From: Tillandsia leiboldiana
Taxonomy: Eukaryota > Streptophyta > Magnoliopsida > Poales > Bromeliaceae
Direction: 5' to 3'
Assembly: GCA_029204045.2 (NCBI GenBank)
Contig: CM055067.1
Location: 30,578,838-30,642,837 of the forward strand
Length of the DNA stretch: 64,000 nucleotides
Shown: positions 1-11,905 of the stretch, piece by piece
Numbering within the stretch: position 1 is the stretch's first letter
Layout: the number at the start of each line of letters is the position of its first letter
The notes under the pieces: model-generated
What the model was told of the DNA's origin: nothing
The model's input: only the letters and a program-made list of their open reading frames with translations
Databases searched by the model: none
Translations under genes and position numbers: made by a program

Positions 1-771
1 ACGGACGGCCCATGATGAGCGCCCGAAATCCCCTGGGCTTGACACGTGTCCCGAACACGGGATAGCATGTGCAAGCCCAGCGGATGACGGTCGCGTGTCC
101 CGCAGGTGGTCAGCGGGGGGAGGCGGCGCCCGCGAATAGCGGGGCGCCACGCGTCCCCCGCGTGACTGTTCACACGTGCGGGCAGGCACCGCCTGCCCGC
201 CCTGCCACGGATGCGCCTCGAGGCGGCCCCCCGCGCCTCCGTGCACCGCGCTCCAAGAGCCTGCCAATGACACGATGCCACATGTCCCCCGCACCGGGTC
301 CATGCACCCGCGCGGGGTTTTGTGGACCCCGCAACAAGCGCCGGCCAATCCGGATGCGCCACGTGTCCCGCGCCGGGTCCATGCACCAAGCCGCGCCGCT
401 CTGTGGACCGAGCGCTATAAACCGGCCAATGACAGGCCACCACGTGGCATCCCGGCGGTCTACGGTCTCCCTTATGCACCAAAATCCACTGTAAACTTCC
501 GGGAGTCCGTTTTTGGGCATCCAGACTCAGAAAAATACAAGCAAATAGACGTTTTGAAGCGGTTTTCCGCGCTGAATCCAAATCCGACCTCTGTTTGGCC
601 CAAATCCATTTCTAGAATTCGGCAAGAACAGCCGAAGCCCAAACATGATCCAGAAACCTCACTGGTCCATTCAAAACATCCCTTTGATGTATTATGGCCC
701 AACACACCAATAATAGGTGTTTCACACAGTGGATTCATTGGAAAAACTGCAGGGGGACCTGGACCTCCACA
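1..771 (-). mobile_element. A-family gypsy LTR, 5' part, cut by the window start
   Basis: The sequence is closely related to the reverse complement of roughly 7577-8450, the start of a complete A-family LTR. On the minus strand it begins TGTGGAGGTCCAGG at 771, matching the family start TGTAGTGGTCCAGG. ACGTG at 772-776 is the presumed target duplication, but the other copy lies upstream of the window. The block is GC-rich with repeated pieces of the type GTGGACCGCGCC. It sits inside the left LTR of element E. Open frames in it have no recognisable protein. Confidence 0.7.
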
Positions 772-1112
772 ACGTGGGTGGGTGGCGCCCGCGAATCCTC
801 GGGCGCCACGTGGCCCTCACTAGCGCCCCCGACCGCGCCCTGCGGCGCCGCCTGCCACCCTGCCACGCACGCATCCCGAGGCACTCCCCGTGCACCCCGT
901 GGACCGCGCCTTCGAGAGTCTGCCAACCAGAAGCCGCCATGTGTCCCCGCCCAGTCCATGCGCCACCCCGCGCCTCTCCGTGGACCGCGCCCCCTTCACC
1001 AGCCAATCCTGAGCTGCCACGTGTCCAATGTGCTCCAATGGGAAGCCGCCACTTGGCACACCCGTCCCCGTAGCACCGCAGCTGCCCGCGCGCCTGCCCG
1101 ACCCACGCGCTG
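772..1112 (-). repeat. Part of the left LTR of element E, before the copia insertion
   Basis: This GC-rich stretch continues at 21597 once the copia element is removed; the five bases CGCTG at 1108-1112 recur at 21592-21596. It resembles the GC-rich inner part of A-type LTRs. I see no gene in it. Confidence 0.65.
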
Positions 1113-1367
1113 TGTTAAGAATTTTGTGTTGGCGTATTTCGTGAAGTGTTTTGAGTCTTGAAGATTGAAGATGAAAAATTGTGGATCATATACATCATTC
1201 TCAAGAAAAATGGATTCAGAATAATCAGGTACGTTTAACTAAATAATTTTGGTGATCCGAATACATTTGTGTAGTTTAGAAACACATGGAATATGGTTTG
1301 ATGCATAAAAATCAAAAACTGGACTTTTTGGAAGTTCAGGATCCGGACCAGCCACGTCCAGTCCGGA

Positions 1368-3742
1368 TGTAGTGTCTCGACTTTTTAGGGTAGATCTTCT
1401 GCGCTTGCGAGTATTCTTTTTGTGTTAGAGCTCGAAAAACGGAGAATGACAAAGCGATCGGATCTGAAATCCGACTTACGGATCTTCCGGAATGAGGGTT
1501 TCAGTGTTAGCGGGTCCATAAAGGGTAAGTTCTGGCATCCTAGGAACCCACTATGAGTTTTTAGTGTATCAGGATCCGTGCTAACGGTTACGGGACGGTT
1601 CGGAGGATCAGCACGCTTATCGAGAAATTAGCTAAAAATATCTTTAAAATACCGGATATTGGGATTTTCGTACGTACAAAGATAAATAAATAAATAAAAT
1701 ATTAATAAAAAGATTTTAATATCCCAAAATACCGTATAACCCTAATTTTGGAAAAGACCACTTCTTCGTCCTTCTTCCTCGCCGTGCGTGCCGAAGACCG
1801 ATACCGGAAGCGTCGCCGATACCAAGGAGCGGATCCAGAAACACCACCGTCTGCGGAGCTCGGGATCACGTTGTCTTCTCTATTAGAGCAGGGTTAGTTA
1901 GTTTTCTTTAGCCTTCGTTTTATGGATCTCGTCTTTCAATTATCGGTAAATTAGTTTGTGTTTTGGGTTTCGTTCTTGATTGACGTTCGTTGAGGGTTTC
2001 GGTTGGTTTCGTTCTTGGGTTTTGTTCGAGTAGGTTTTTGGTTGAGTTTTTGGGTTTTCGGCGGGATTGCTTAAGGATAGTCGACGGTGGCTCCGCCGCC
2101 GCTCGATGCCCTAGCCGCGCGCGCTGCTGATTGCGCCCGCGCATGCTGCTGCTTGCGCCGCGCGCGCTGCTGCTTTCGCCCGCGCGCCGCGCCGTTGCCA
2201 GCCTCGCGCCGCGCCGCTGCCAGGCTGCACCAAAAGGCTGCCCGAGGCCGCTCGGCGCGCTGCTGTCAGGCCGCCGCCCACGCGCCCTTGCAGCCTGCGC
2301 CTCGCCGCAACCCGCGCCGCCGCGCAACCTGCGCCGCCGCGCATCCTGCGCAGCCAATGTCCGCGCGGGTCAAGCCGCTGCCGTCAACAGCTTAGCTTGA
2401 CGATTTTTGGTTTGACGGTTTTACTTGGCGTATTCATCGACGGTTTTTTGCTTGACGGTTTTTAGTTTGACGGTTTTACTTGGCGTATTCGTCGACGGTT
2501 TTTGTTTTGGGGATAGAAGGGGTTTTGGGTAAAGTAGTCGGGACCACTAAATTTGCCAGTTTGGGGGGTAAATCGTTGACTAGTGCTTTGGATATTTTAT
2601 TAGGCCGCGGGTGGTGTTGTTTACTCTGGAGGGTCGCGGACGCGGTCGGTTATCTTCGTTTCAGGTGGGTACCCTTGTTGGTGTTTCAAAGTATGTTTTC
2701 AAGAGTAAAGTAGATGTGCCGTTTGTTATCGCCTAACCCCTGTTTACCTGAGAATCCCTTTACTACTATCGGTTGCGACAGAACGTCGCGGTGCTCTATG
2801 TTACACACTGATTGCGGTCGTTCTGCTCAAGGCTGCTTACACGTACACAGGCGGTTTGGCCACCGCATGGGTGTACTTTTCCGGAAAGGTGGTCCGTTGA
2901 CCCGTGTACCCCACAAAGGAGAAGGTGTCGTGGTGGGGACGCCTCGCGGTTACTTACGGTGTTGCACAAGTACCGTAGAGGGGTTAAAGCATTAAGGTGA
3001 GAGTAAGGTGTTCACTTGTGCCAGAGGTCTTTAGACCTTCTGGCAGGTGCTCTGTTTCGATTTATAGGGGGTTACTGTGGATTCATGAGGGGAAGTTTGG
3101 ATGCTCGGGTGTATCGGTTTGCTTTCATTCCAGTATTTATCGCATTGTACTTGTTTACATCTACTCTTTTTGTCACTGACTTCCCACACTGTGACAGGTT
3201 CGGTCAGGGGTGGGCTCCGGGACGACGGTGAGGTTTCGACTAGACGACCGTAGCTTCGTACTGTGGCTAGATACCTTTCCTTTATGCATTTGGTTAGTTT
3301 GATTTTTTAGGTAGCTTGTGGTTTCTCTTTGATGTGGATGTTGTGGACGCTAAAATCTTGTGATGACTGCTTTCCTTTATTTTCCTCTTAGTTCGGCCAT
3401 TTTCAAATAAAGAAAAGGTTTGCGAAAATTGCTTTGGAAAAGAATAAGGTGTCGTGTGGCCACCGTCTTTTAAACCCGTGGATTTATCCTTTCAAAACTT
3501 GGTTGCCTTATTCGAAAGGTTGTATGATTACCTTCTCCCTTCTCTTTCTTTAGTTGTTATCTTGACTGTTGTGGTTAAAGTGCAAATCGCGAATGTGGCG
3601 CCGTGCACATACAAAGGAGGCTCTGTCCGTGTGGGGCGAATTTGTATGTGTGGCGGGTCTGGCACGTACCGGAGAGTGGAGTTGTTTCAAAAAAAAAAGA
3701 GATACACGTTTTTTCGCTTATTTAAACCTCCGGGGCGTGACA
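1368..3742 (+). mobile_element. Solo LTR of gypsy family B in the copia 5' LTR
   Basis: This 2375-bp insert begins TGTAGTG and ends GGGGCGTGACA, and is absent from the copia 3' LTR. The flanking bases CCGGA (1363-1367) and CCGAA (3743-3747) are a target duplication with one mismatch. There is no primer site, interior or second LTR, so it is a solo LTR. A related copy on the minus strand starts at 62557. A GC-rich alanine/arginine-like block lies at about 2087-2390. A 10-bp hairpin with arms at 3606-3615 and 3641-3650 lies near the 3' end. Confidence 0.88.
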
Positions 3743-3751
3743 CCGAACCCC

Positions 3752-3880
3752 GAACATGGTTTGGTTCATGCAATTTTCCAGTCCGGACCACCCCTGTTTC
3801 AGTCCGGACCCCGAACCTTAAATTCTGCAAAAATTGCATGAACAGTCCGGACCTCCCCTGTTTCAGTCCAGACCCCGAAC
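3752..3880 (+). promoter_or_regulatory. Tandem U3 repeats with TCCGGAC motifs
   Basis: Two diverged units of about 65 and 64 bp (3752-3816, 3817-3880) each contain AGTCCGGACC and end in ACCCCGAAC. They lie 130-260 bp before the TATA box. The 3' LTR has only one unit and the truncated LTR at 22731-23940 has about two to three. Position and variable copy number suggest upstream enhancer repeats; this is inferred. Confidence 0.6.
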
Positions 3881-4011
3881 TGCGTTTTTTAGAAAATCTT
3901 TTCAAAATTGACGACAGTCCGGATCAGACTTAATCCAGTCCGGACCGCCGTGCAGGAAAAATTCTGTTTTGGAAGTTTTTGATGCTTATCTCTTTCCAAG
4001 GGTATCTAATC

Positions 4012-4019
4012 TATAAATA
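4012..4019 (+). promoter_or_regulatory. TATA box of the copia 5' LTR
   Basis: TATAAATA follows the TCCGGAC-rich U3 and precedes an A/T-rich leader. The same motif is at 20858-20865 in the 3' LTR. Transcription would start about 30 bp downstream. Confidence 0.75.
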
Positions 4020-4748
4020 GATTTTTTATTCATCGTAAAAAGAGATTTTTGATTTCTCGAAAAAGATTTTCTTTTGAGAAAGAGAAAAATCCACAAATAT
4101 AGAGAAGAAAGGAAAACACGATTAAATTCATGTTTCTTCGTCTATATTGTTCGATTTGATTCTAGGGTTTCCAAACTCCTATTTTCTGTAGAATCAAATT
4201 GAAGAATACTTAGATGGTATTTCTTGTCTATCTTTGATCTAAGTATTCGGAGGATCACCACCAAACAAAAATAACATTTTTACCAAGAATCGGCGCGAGG
4301 ATTCGCATGGCCTTGTGAATTCAAGGTGCTACCGCTCTCGTGGATTCGGAGCGAGGCGTGCTCGTGTGATCGAGACGTGCTACATTGGTGAAGACCGTGG
4401 ATTCAGTTGGACATCGTGTATTCGGCGTTGGGACGCAAATCGTGGATTCGAGGAGCGTTCGGAGCGAGCGGAGAAGATCAACTAGGAGCGTATGGAAAAT
4501 ATTGAGTCGTAGGGTTACGGTAAATCACCTCGTACGTGTTTAATCTTAGTGGATTTCGCCGTATTATCGGTCCGGTGGTTTTTTACTCCTGTGATGGAGT
4601 TTTCCACATAAATCTTGCGTACTTTATTTATTTTTCGCATTGGGTTATTTTTTACGCAAAGATTTGGTGTGTTTATTGTTTTCACCTATTCACCCCCCCT
4701 CTAGGTGGTTTTTGTCCTATTCAGATCCATATTAACATAACCCACAAG

Positions 4749-4760
4749 TGGTATCAGAGC
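4749..4760 (+). other. Primer binding site of the copia element (initiator tRNA-Met)
   Basis: TGGTATCAGAGC lies two bases after the 5' LTR end. This is the standard plant sequence complementary to the 3' end of initiator tRNA-Met. Confidence 0.93.
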
Positions 4761-4779
4761 AGGAATAGGGTTGTAAACA

Positions 4780-5711
4780 ATGGTTGAAGGCGGAAACATC
4801 AATAGACCACCGTTATTCGATGGAACAAATTATGCCTACTGGAAAGTACGCATGAGAGCGTTCTTGATTTCCATCGATGAACGGGTTTGGCAATCAATTG
4901 AGTTTGGATGGACAAATCCTACTGAGATTATTGTCGATGTTGTCACCATCAAACCTAGGTCGAAGTGGACTAAGGAAGAAATTGATGCTTTTCTTACAAC
5001 AGCAAGGGAATTAACGCTTTATTTAATGCCTTGTCACAAACCGAGTTCTCTCGCATCTCGGCATGTGAGACCGCAAAAGAAATCTAGGATACTCTACAAG
5101 TTACACATGAGGGAACAAGTTTAGTGAAGATTCAAAAACTGCATATGCTTACGAGAAAATTTGACTCTATTTTTATGGCAGAAAATGAATATTTCACAGA
5201 GTATTATACACGATTGCAAGATATCGTTAATACATGTGCTAACTTGGGAGATAAAATTCCAGAATCTAAAGTTGTAAGAAAGATCTTGAGAACTCTTCCT
5301 GAAAGATTTCGCCCTGAGGTTGCAGCCATTAAAACAGTAAAACACCCGGACGAAATCAAAGTAGAAGAATTAGTTGGTGCACTTCAAACATATGAAATGA
5401 CTTTTCCTACTAACTATTCTTCTGGAAAGCCTTCCTCTTCTTCTAAGTCTTCAGGTTTTTTATTGAAATCAACAAAAGAAGAAGACGCAGATTCATCCTC
5501 CTCAGACGCTGATGAGAATTTATCAATGGAGGATTTCGAGAAACAACTTGCACTCTTGACGAGGAAATTTCGCCGAAGCTTTCAAAGGGGAAATTCAAGT
5601 AAATCCTCATCATTCGTTAAGTCCAAGAAAGGCAAAGGATCTTCAAGCTTTAAGTCAAGAAAGCAAGAGGGTTCTTCAAAGGACAAGAAGAACTCTGAGG
5701 GACAAATCTAG
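4780..5711 (+). pseudogene. gag: Copia gag, N-terminal capsid-like part (broken)
   Basis: The gene starts at ATG 4780, 20 bp after the primer site, with MVEGGNINRPPLFDGTNYAYW, the usual SIRE/copia gag opening of the UBN2 type. The reading frame shifts near 4985, and an in-frame TAG at 5085-5087 replaces the tryptophan expected in the stretch ETAKE-I-W-D-TLQVTHEG. From 5124 the frame runs on through VRKILRTLPERFRPEV and VEELVGALQTYE to a serine/lysine-rich linker and a second TAG at 5709-5711, just before the zinc knuckle. Gag would form the cytoplasmic particle. Three lesions make it non-functional. Confidence 0.9.
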
Positions 5712-7136
5712 TGCTTCAAATGCCGAGATTATGGCCATATCTCAACGGAGTGTCCCAACAAGAATCCGTCAAAAAAGAAGGCTATGCAAGCCATCACGTG
5801 GGATGACACTTCCACTTCTGATGAGTCATCTTCCAGTGATGAGGATAACAACGCCACAGCATTCCACGCGTCCACAACTTCACCTTACATGTGCTTTTCA
5901 GCGACTTCCTCTGGTTCATTATCTAACTCCTCCTTGAATGAAAAGAATGTAACGGATGATGAACCGAGCGATTCCGAAGGTGAAGACTTTGCTTTTGCCT
6001 ACCATAAATTATTAAAGGATTCAAAGAAATTGGCAAAGCAAAACAAAAGTTTGAGAAGAAGATTGTGGGATCTTGAAGAACAATATAAAAAGGCAACTTC
6101 TCTCTCAAACGCTCTCGAAGAGGAAAAGGACAACTTGATCAAGATAAACACTTCCCTTCAAGACAAGAACGAGCATTTCGAGAAGGAAAATATCAAATTG
6201 GTGGATAAAGCAAATCACTTCTCGAAGCTCCACTCCGAGGCTCAACAAGAAAAATTGGAGATGACGAAGACCATACTCCAACTTAAGGAAGATTTGAAGC
6301 GATTCTCTTCTGGAAGGAGCAAGTTGGACAAGTTGCTTGGTCTCGGTCAAACGAACCGTTTGGGTCTTGGATACATTCGAACTGGTAAGGATCCAAGTTC
6401 GAGTGGTACGAAATTTATGCCCCAGTCGGTTTCTCCTCCTCCGACGAAAATCACTGCATCCAACGTTAACAAGCCTACCTCATCTACTTCGGGTTCAACT
6501 TTCACAAAGGTATGTTTTCGTTGTGGTTTTGCAGGGCACATAAGACGGAATTGCAAGAATGGAGCGAAGCGATCAAATCAAGCCCCTCTTGCAACGACTA
6601 CCATCAAGAACAAAGACCGGAATTCAAGAAGAAATCAACCAAAGGTCAAGAACAATGGTAGTGCGTTCATCAAGACAAATTTGTCATGGAGATCAAAGAA
6701 GAGTGATCAATCGGACAAGACGCGTTCACCAAGGAGATCAACTTCACAATCATTGCCGACGTATTCCAAAACTCGTAAGGTTTGGGTGCGCAAAGGTGAA
6801 CTCTTCCCTTGTCTTGTCATTCACACATCACTATATGCGTATGACAATTCGTCTTGGTATCTGGATAGTGGTTGCTCACCCCACATGACCGGAGATAAAA
6901 ATGTTTTTCAAACTTTTGAGAAAATCTCCGGAGGACATGTAGTTTTCGGAGATGGTCGATCTTGGAAAATAATTGGCAAAGGAACAATTGCGATTCCAGA
7001 TGGGCCGTCGTTGAACAATGTTTTATTTGTTGAAGGCCTTAAGACTAACCTCATAAGCATTAGCCAATTGTGTGATGATGGTTTTTCAGTTAATTTCTCT
7101 TCTGTAGAATGTCTTATAACTAATGAAAACCATTAA
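5712..7136 (+). pseudogene. Copia gag C-terminal region with two zinc knuckles, then protease
   Basis: The frame is that of the downstream gag part. The first CCHC knuckle is at 5712-5753 (CFKCRDYGHISTEC), directly after the TAG. A long charged coiled coil follows (about 5990-6330, many K/E/L heptads), then LLGLGQTNRLGLGY and a second CCHC knuckle at 6513-6554 (CFRCGFAGHIRRNC). A basic linker leads to the aspartic protease with WYLDSGCSPHMTGD at about 6855-6896. The frame ends at TAA 7134-7136. The coiled coil plus a second knuckle is typical of SIRE/Maximus. The segment would bind RNA and cleave the polyprotein if intact. Confidence 0.9.
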
Positions 7137-7576
7137 TTCATTCATTTCGAAAGGGATAAGTCACAGAACAATTGCTATGTAGTTCCTGGTAAAACAAGTT
7201 AACAATGTAACCTAGTGTCACTTGATAATGAGACTCTTTGGCATGAAAGACTATGTCACATGAACTTTAAGGAACTATCTAGAATATCTAACAGAGACAT
7301 AGTTAGAGGTGTTCCTAAATTGAACTTCAAAGAAAACCTTGTGTGTGGTGGTTGCCAAAAGGGAAAACAAACTAGATCCACTCACAAGAATTTGAACCAT
7401 GTAGGAACAAAACGCCCATTAGAATTATTGCATATGGACTTAATGGGGCCAACTCGTCAACCTAGTTTGGGTGGAAAATGGTATATTTTTCTCATGGTTG
7501 ATGATTTCTCTAGATATTCTTGGGTAGAATTTTTGAAAGAGAAAGCGGATACTTTTGTCTCTTTTCATGATATTTG
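7137..7576 (+). pseudogene. Copia integrase, N-terminal half, cut by an LTR insertion
   Basis: The frame continues from the protease through TAA stops at 7134-7136 and 7200-7202. The zinc-binding HHCC region is visible (LWHERLCHMN, then CGGCQKGKQTR), followed by the start of the catalytic core with the first aspartate in LLHMDLMGP and VDDFSRYSWVEFLK. Coding stops at SFHDIC, where a solo A LTR begins at 7577. The domain resumes in the same frame at 10858 once the 3276-bp LTR and its 5-bp duplication are removed. Confidence 0.92.
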
Positions 7577-10500
7577 TGTAGTGGTCCAGGTCCCTATGCA
7601 GTTTTTCCCGTGAATCCACAGTGTGAAACACCTATTGTTGGTGTGTCTGGCCCATAGTGCATCAAAGGATGCCACAGATGGACCCTGTGAGGTATCTAGT
7701 GCTGGATTGGCCTTCGGCTGCTTTTGTCGAATTTTAGAAAGGGTTTTGGGCCAAACAGAGGTTGGATTTGGATTCATCGCGAAAAAACGCTTGAAAACGG
7801 CTATTTGCTTGTTTGTTTCGGAGTCCGGAGGCCCAAAAACGGACTCCCGAAAGTTTTCAGTGGATTCTGGTGCATGGGGGGGGGGGGACCGTAGACCGCC
7901 GGCATGCCACGTGGCGGCCTATCATTGGCCGGCTTGCAGCGCTCGGTCCACAGAGCGACGCGGCATGGTGCATAGACCCAGCGCAGACACGTGGCGCCAT
8001 CGGATAGGCCGGTTCTTGGTGCGCGGTCTACAGAGCGGGGCGCGGCGGTGCATGGTCCAGGGCGGGGGACACGTGTCAGTCCCCGGTTGGTCGGCGCACG
8101 CGGCGCGGTCCACGGAACCAAAAAGTGGGTGCGTGGACCGGGCGCAGGGGACAGGTGGCGGCTTCTGGTTGGCGGGCTTACCGGCTGCGGTGCATGGAGT
8201 TGCGGGGCACCGCCTCGGGGCGCGTGCGTGGCAGGGCGGTCAGACGGCGCCTGCCCGCACATGCGGCCCGTGACTGGGGGGGGGGGCACGTGACGCCCCG
8301 CTATTCGCGGGCGCCACCTACCCCCGTTGACCGCTGCGACGCGTGGCAGCGCCCGGCTGGGCTTGCACGGTTGTCCCGTGTTCGGGACACGTGTCAAGCC
8401 CAGGAAGATTCGGGCGCGCACTGTGGAGGGAATATTCCCGCGGATTCGGGCGCCCGAATCTGGTCCGAGCGCCCGAATCCGGGGACATACTCGGCATTTT
8501 CCGAATTGATTTCTTTGGCCTATAAATAGGCCCGAGCCACCTTTCTCTCTCTTTTTTCTCCCTCTTCGAGCCATATCTCACTGAAGTACCTTCAGCAAAG
8601 TTGCTCCCCCACCTGTGCTGCATCATCTGGAGGATTCCTCGGATTTTAGGAGGCACGGACTTCGAGGTTTTCATTTCTTCGGTGCATCACGACGTTCCTT
8701 CACGGGTGATCTTCTCCGTCGCGTTTAGGTGTGCGGGCTCCCCCGGCCTACTCCAACCATCTTTTTGGGCGATTCTTGCGTCGTTGGCTTCATGACTAGT
8801 AGGGCTATGTTTTTTATTTGTTTAGCTTCCCCTCAATTCGAGTTTTTCTTGGAGTTTTCCGAGCTTCTTGTGACCTTTTTTCTACGGCAGAGTTTTTGGA
8901 CAGCACCAAAGTGTTTTGAGAATTTCTCCGCGCTCGAGCATCGGATTGAGGCGTGCCTATACTCGTTTCGCATCTACGCATCGCAAGGATCATCATCGTA
9001 TTTTTCTGGGAATTTTTTGAGGCTTTCCAGTAGGTATAAATTCCATCTTTTCTGTGTGGAGTGCTACAGTGTTTGTGTTTGTCAAGTTTCGCGCTCACCG
9101 CGTTGTGGATTTTGTAACTTGGCCTACCAGACTCGGTTTGGGACGTGCAGGTACTCGTTTCGAACGGCTTGACGCGACGATCGCAGCGGTATTTTTGTCA
9201 AAATTTTTGGAGTCCGTCCTACAGGTGAAAAATGAGCATCTTCAAGACTGTATTTTTGGACAACAGTTAAATGTGGAATTGTATGTTTATTTGGGCACCG
9301 GTTGGTACTTTTGCAGTTATCGCGGCGGGCGACGTTTTTCTTCGGCGAGAGTGCTTCCTGGATTTGGAGTTAGCGATTGAGGTGGGTGTCGTTGTGAACC
9401 TCCTATTTTTGACTACCCACTAGGCATATTGGAGTAACCCCTTTGTGATAATATATTAATTGCGCCTTTTGGATAAATATTGCATGCTTACCTGAGTTCA
9501 AAGGGCATCCTTTTAGTAATGAGCCTTCATGAGAGGTTGTTTATTTGGGGTTGGAATATCATGTTATATTAAATGCTAGAAAATTGTTAACTGTATTTCT
9601 TATCACTTTGGGACATTTGAATGCTTGTATGGACATCTAGATAGGCCACCTTTTTCTGCTACACTATCATGCTGGAATTCGACTAAGGAGAAACCATGAT
9701 TGTTATTTCTTTCTCCTTTTATTGTTAGATTCAGGGTATTAGCAGCTCGGGTTCGAGCAGGGTTGTAGGATAGTGTAGTCGAGATTGTTGATTTAGATTG
9801 GTTATACCAGATTGTGGGTATGTGGGGTGTGGCGGCGACCGCGGACATTGGGCGGTTGACCGGATGTTGTACTTGTGCATCAGATGGGTATCAGATTTCC
9901 TTTAGTGGATGGAGTTTCCCACTTATTGTTACAGTTGTAGCAGATTGGGGATCGGGTTCCCCTTTTGTGGATAGGTTTTCCCACTTTGATCACAGTCATG
10001 ATCCAGTCCTGCTATATTGTGATACCTATGACAGTGATACTTTACTCATGTGGGTCGCTCCCCTCGAGTGCCACTCCGGAGTAGGCTTTAGACCGTGACG
10101 GGTGCCGGTTAGTTGGATAGTTGGAGATACTGAGTTCGTGAGATTGAGGACAGGGCAGGCAGTACTGGGGTTATACCGGTTCATCTGATTGGGTTTTATT
10201 GGTAGACTCATTTACTGATGCATTCTGTAGTTACTCTTTCCGGCTCTGCATTTAGAGGCATAGTAGTGGTAGCTTCATTTCATCAGCCGTTATACTTCTA
10301 GCATACCACCTCTCTTTCCTTTTCGCCACTGGTAGACCTAGTGGGCATGTCAGAGTTTGAGGCTTAACCCACTAGGGGAGGCTACTGTTTTTATGGTAGT
10401 TCTCACCCCCATTGTCCTTCTTCTTTTTGTTCTCCCCTGTTTTGCAGAGTCTTCTACGGGAGTAGCTGGGCCATCTTCGGCAGATTGAGGTAAGAGGATA

Positions 10501-10852
10501 GCGGACTAGATAGTCGTCTACCCCGTCTGCGAGCATAGCTATATTTTGGTTGTATCCCCTATACACTCAGACAGTTGTATTTTCTTTTATTTTGGGTCTG
10601 GCTTCAGCCAGCTGGTTGTATTTATTTGGTGAGCTGGGAGAGACATATGTATTTATTTGAGAGTTTTATTGTACTTTTACTTTCCAGCTGTGGTCTGAGA
10701 TGTATTAGTTTTAGTCCAGCTCTGTTTTTATGCTCCTTTATTATATCTTTTATATCTGGCAGGTTAACAGCACTTCGTGTACACGAAAAATTCCGTGTGC
10801 ACGGCGGATCTGTGGACGGGCCCGGGTTCTGGTTTACACCCGGGGCGTGACA
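7577..10852 (+). mobile_element. Solo LTR of gypsy family A inside the copia integrase
   Basis: This 3276-bp insert begins TGTAGTGGTCC and ends GGGGCGTGACA, with perfect duplications ATTTG at 7572-7576 and 10853-10857. It lacks a primer site and interior. It contains a GC-rich 5' block (7880-8440), a TATA box at 8521 with a C/T-rich start region, a 9-bp stem (10337-10345 with 10368-10376) and a terminal hairpin (10776-10785 with 10794-10803). Homologues are 1-771, 13920-17613 and the E LTRs. Confidence 0.95.
8521..8528 (+). promoter_or_regulatory. TATA box of the A LTR
   Basis: TATAAATA is followed by GGCCCGAGCC and a C/T-rich tract about 30 bp downstream. The minus-strand A copy has the same motif at 16639-16646 in the equivalent place. 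Confidence 0.7.
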
Positions 10853-11905
10853 ATTTGTCATCGTATTATGATTGAGAAAGATGAAAAGATTGTCCATGTT
10901 CGCAGTGATAGAGGTGGAGAATTCATTAATTCAAAATTCATTGATTTTTGCTCTTCAAACGGCATAAAACATGAATTCTCTGCACCTTATACACCGCAAC
11001 AAAACGGTGTAGTCGAGTGCAAAAATAGAGTTGTTCAAGAGATGGCGCGTGTTATGCTTCATAGCCGGAAACTCCCTTTACATTTTTGGGCTGAAGCAGT
11101 TAACACCGCAGTCTACGTGATCAATCGCATCTATTTGCGTCCGGGTACTTTAAATACCTCATATGAGCTATGGTTCAGTAGAAAACCTAATATCAAGTAT
11201 TTTCGTATCTTCGGGAGTCGTTGTTACATTTTATGTGACCGTGAAAATCTTGGAAAATTTGACTCTCGTTGTGATGAAGGAATTTTTATGGGTTATTCTA
11301 CAAATAGTAGAGCATATCGAGTATATAATCTTGAATCGAAGACGATGATAGAATCAATTAATGTTAAAGTAGATGAAGCTTCTCATTTGTCTTCTGATAA
11401 ATCTACTCTTGATATGTCTCTTGATGATGAATCTCCTGCTAATGATTTTGCATCTTCGCATAATAGTTATTCTGAAAATTTTGATGCATCTCATGGTTCT
11501 TCTAGTTCATCTAATGTGCAGGAATCATCACAAATTCCCCTGAGTACTCCGTTACCTCAAACGCTACGTATCTCCAAGGACCATCCTGAATCGAACATCA
11601 TTGGAGATCCTCAAGAAGGAGTAAGAACTCGGAGACAGTTGGAATGTGGAGTCGCATGGTACGTCTCCATGGTAGAACCAAGGAATATTGATGAAGCTCT
11701 TCAGGACGACTATTGGATTGAAGCAATGCAAGAAGAGCTCAATCAATTTGAAAGGAACAAAGTCTGGGAATTAACGAAGCCCCCGAAGCAACAACATATA
11801 ATCGGCACAAAATGGATTTTCAAGAATAAGAAAAATGAAGATGGTACCGTTGTACGGAATAAAGCACGTTTAGTTCTCAGGGCTATTCACAAGTTGAAGG
11901 TATAG
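10853..11905 (+). pseudogene. Copia integrase, catalytic C-terminal half, and start of RT
   Basis: After the LTR the integrase continues HRIMIEKDEKIVHVRSDRGG. The second catalytic aspartate is at 10907-10909 and the glutamate of NGVVECKNR at 11015-11017, exactly 35 residues apart, so with LLHMD upstream the DD35E triad is complete. A copia-type C-terminal domain (FGSRCYILCDRENLGKFDSR, GIFMGYSTNSRAYRVYN) and a serine-rich linker follow. The RT start is visible in EPRNIDEALQDDYWIEAMQEE and IIGTKWIFKNK. A one-base loss near 11877 shifts the frame after KARLV, giving the stop at 11905. Confidence 0.92.

Larger units (their letters stand above)
1113..4746 (+). repeat. Copia 5' LTR (interrupted by a solo B LTR)
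   Basis: It runs from TGTTAAG to ACCCACA and matches the 3' LTR at 20414-21591. Without the inserted B LTR and its target duplication it is about 1.25 kb. The end of U3 contains repeated TCCGGAC motifs, followed by a TATA box at 4012. Compared with the 3' LTR it keeps one extra 64-bp U3 repeat. Confidence 0.93.

Noticed and set aside
69..1161. Several overlapping Pro/Arg-rich frames at the window start
   Set aside because: GC-rich LTR sequence open on both strands; homologous to non-coding parts of other A-type LTRs.
8727..9380. Frames of 108-147 codons with cysteine-rich text in the A LTR
   Set aside because: They lie downstream of the LTR TATA box, have no recognisable domain and overlap each other; likely leader sequence of the LTR.
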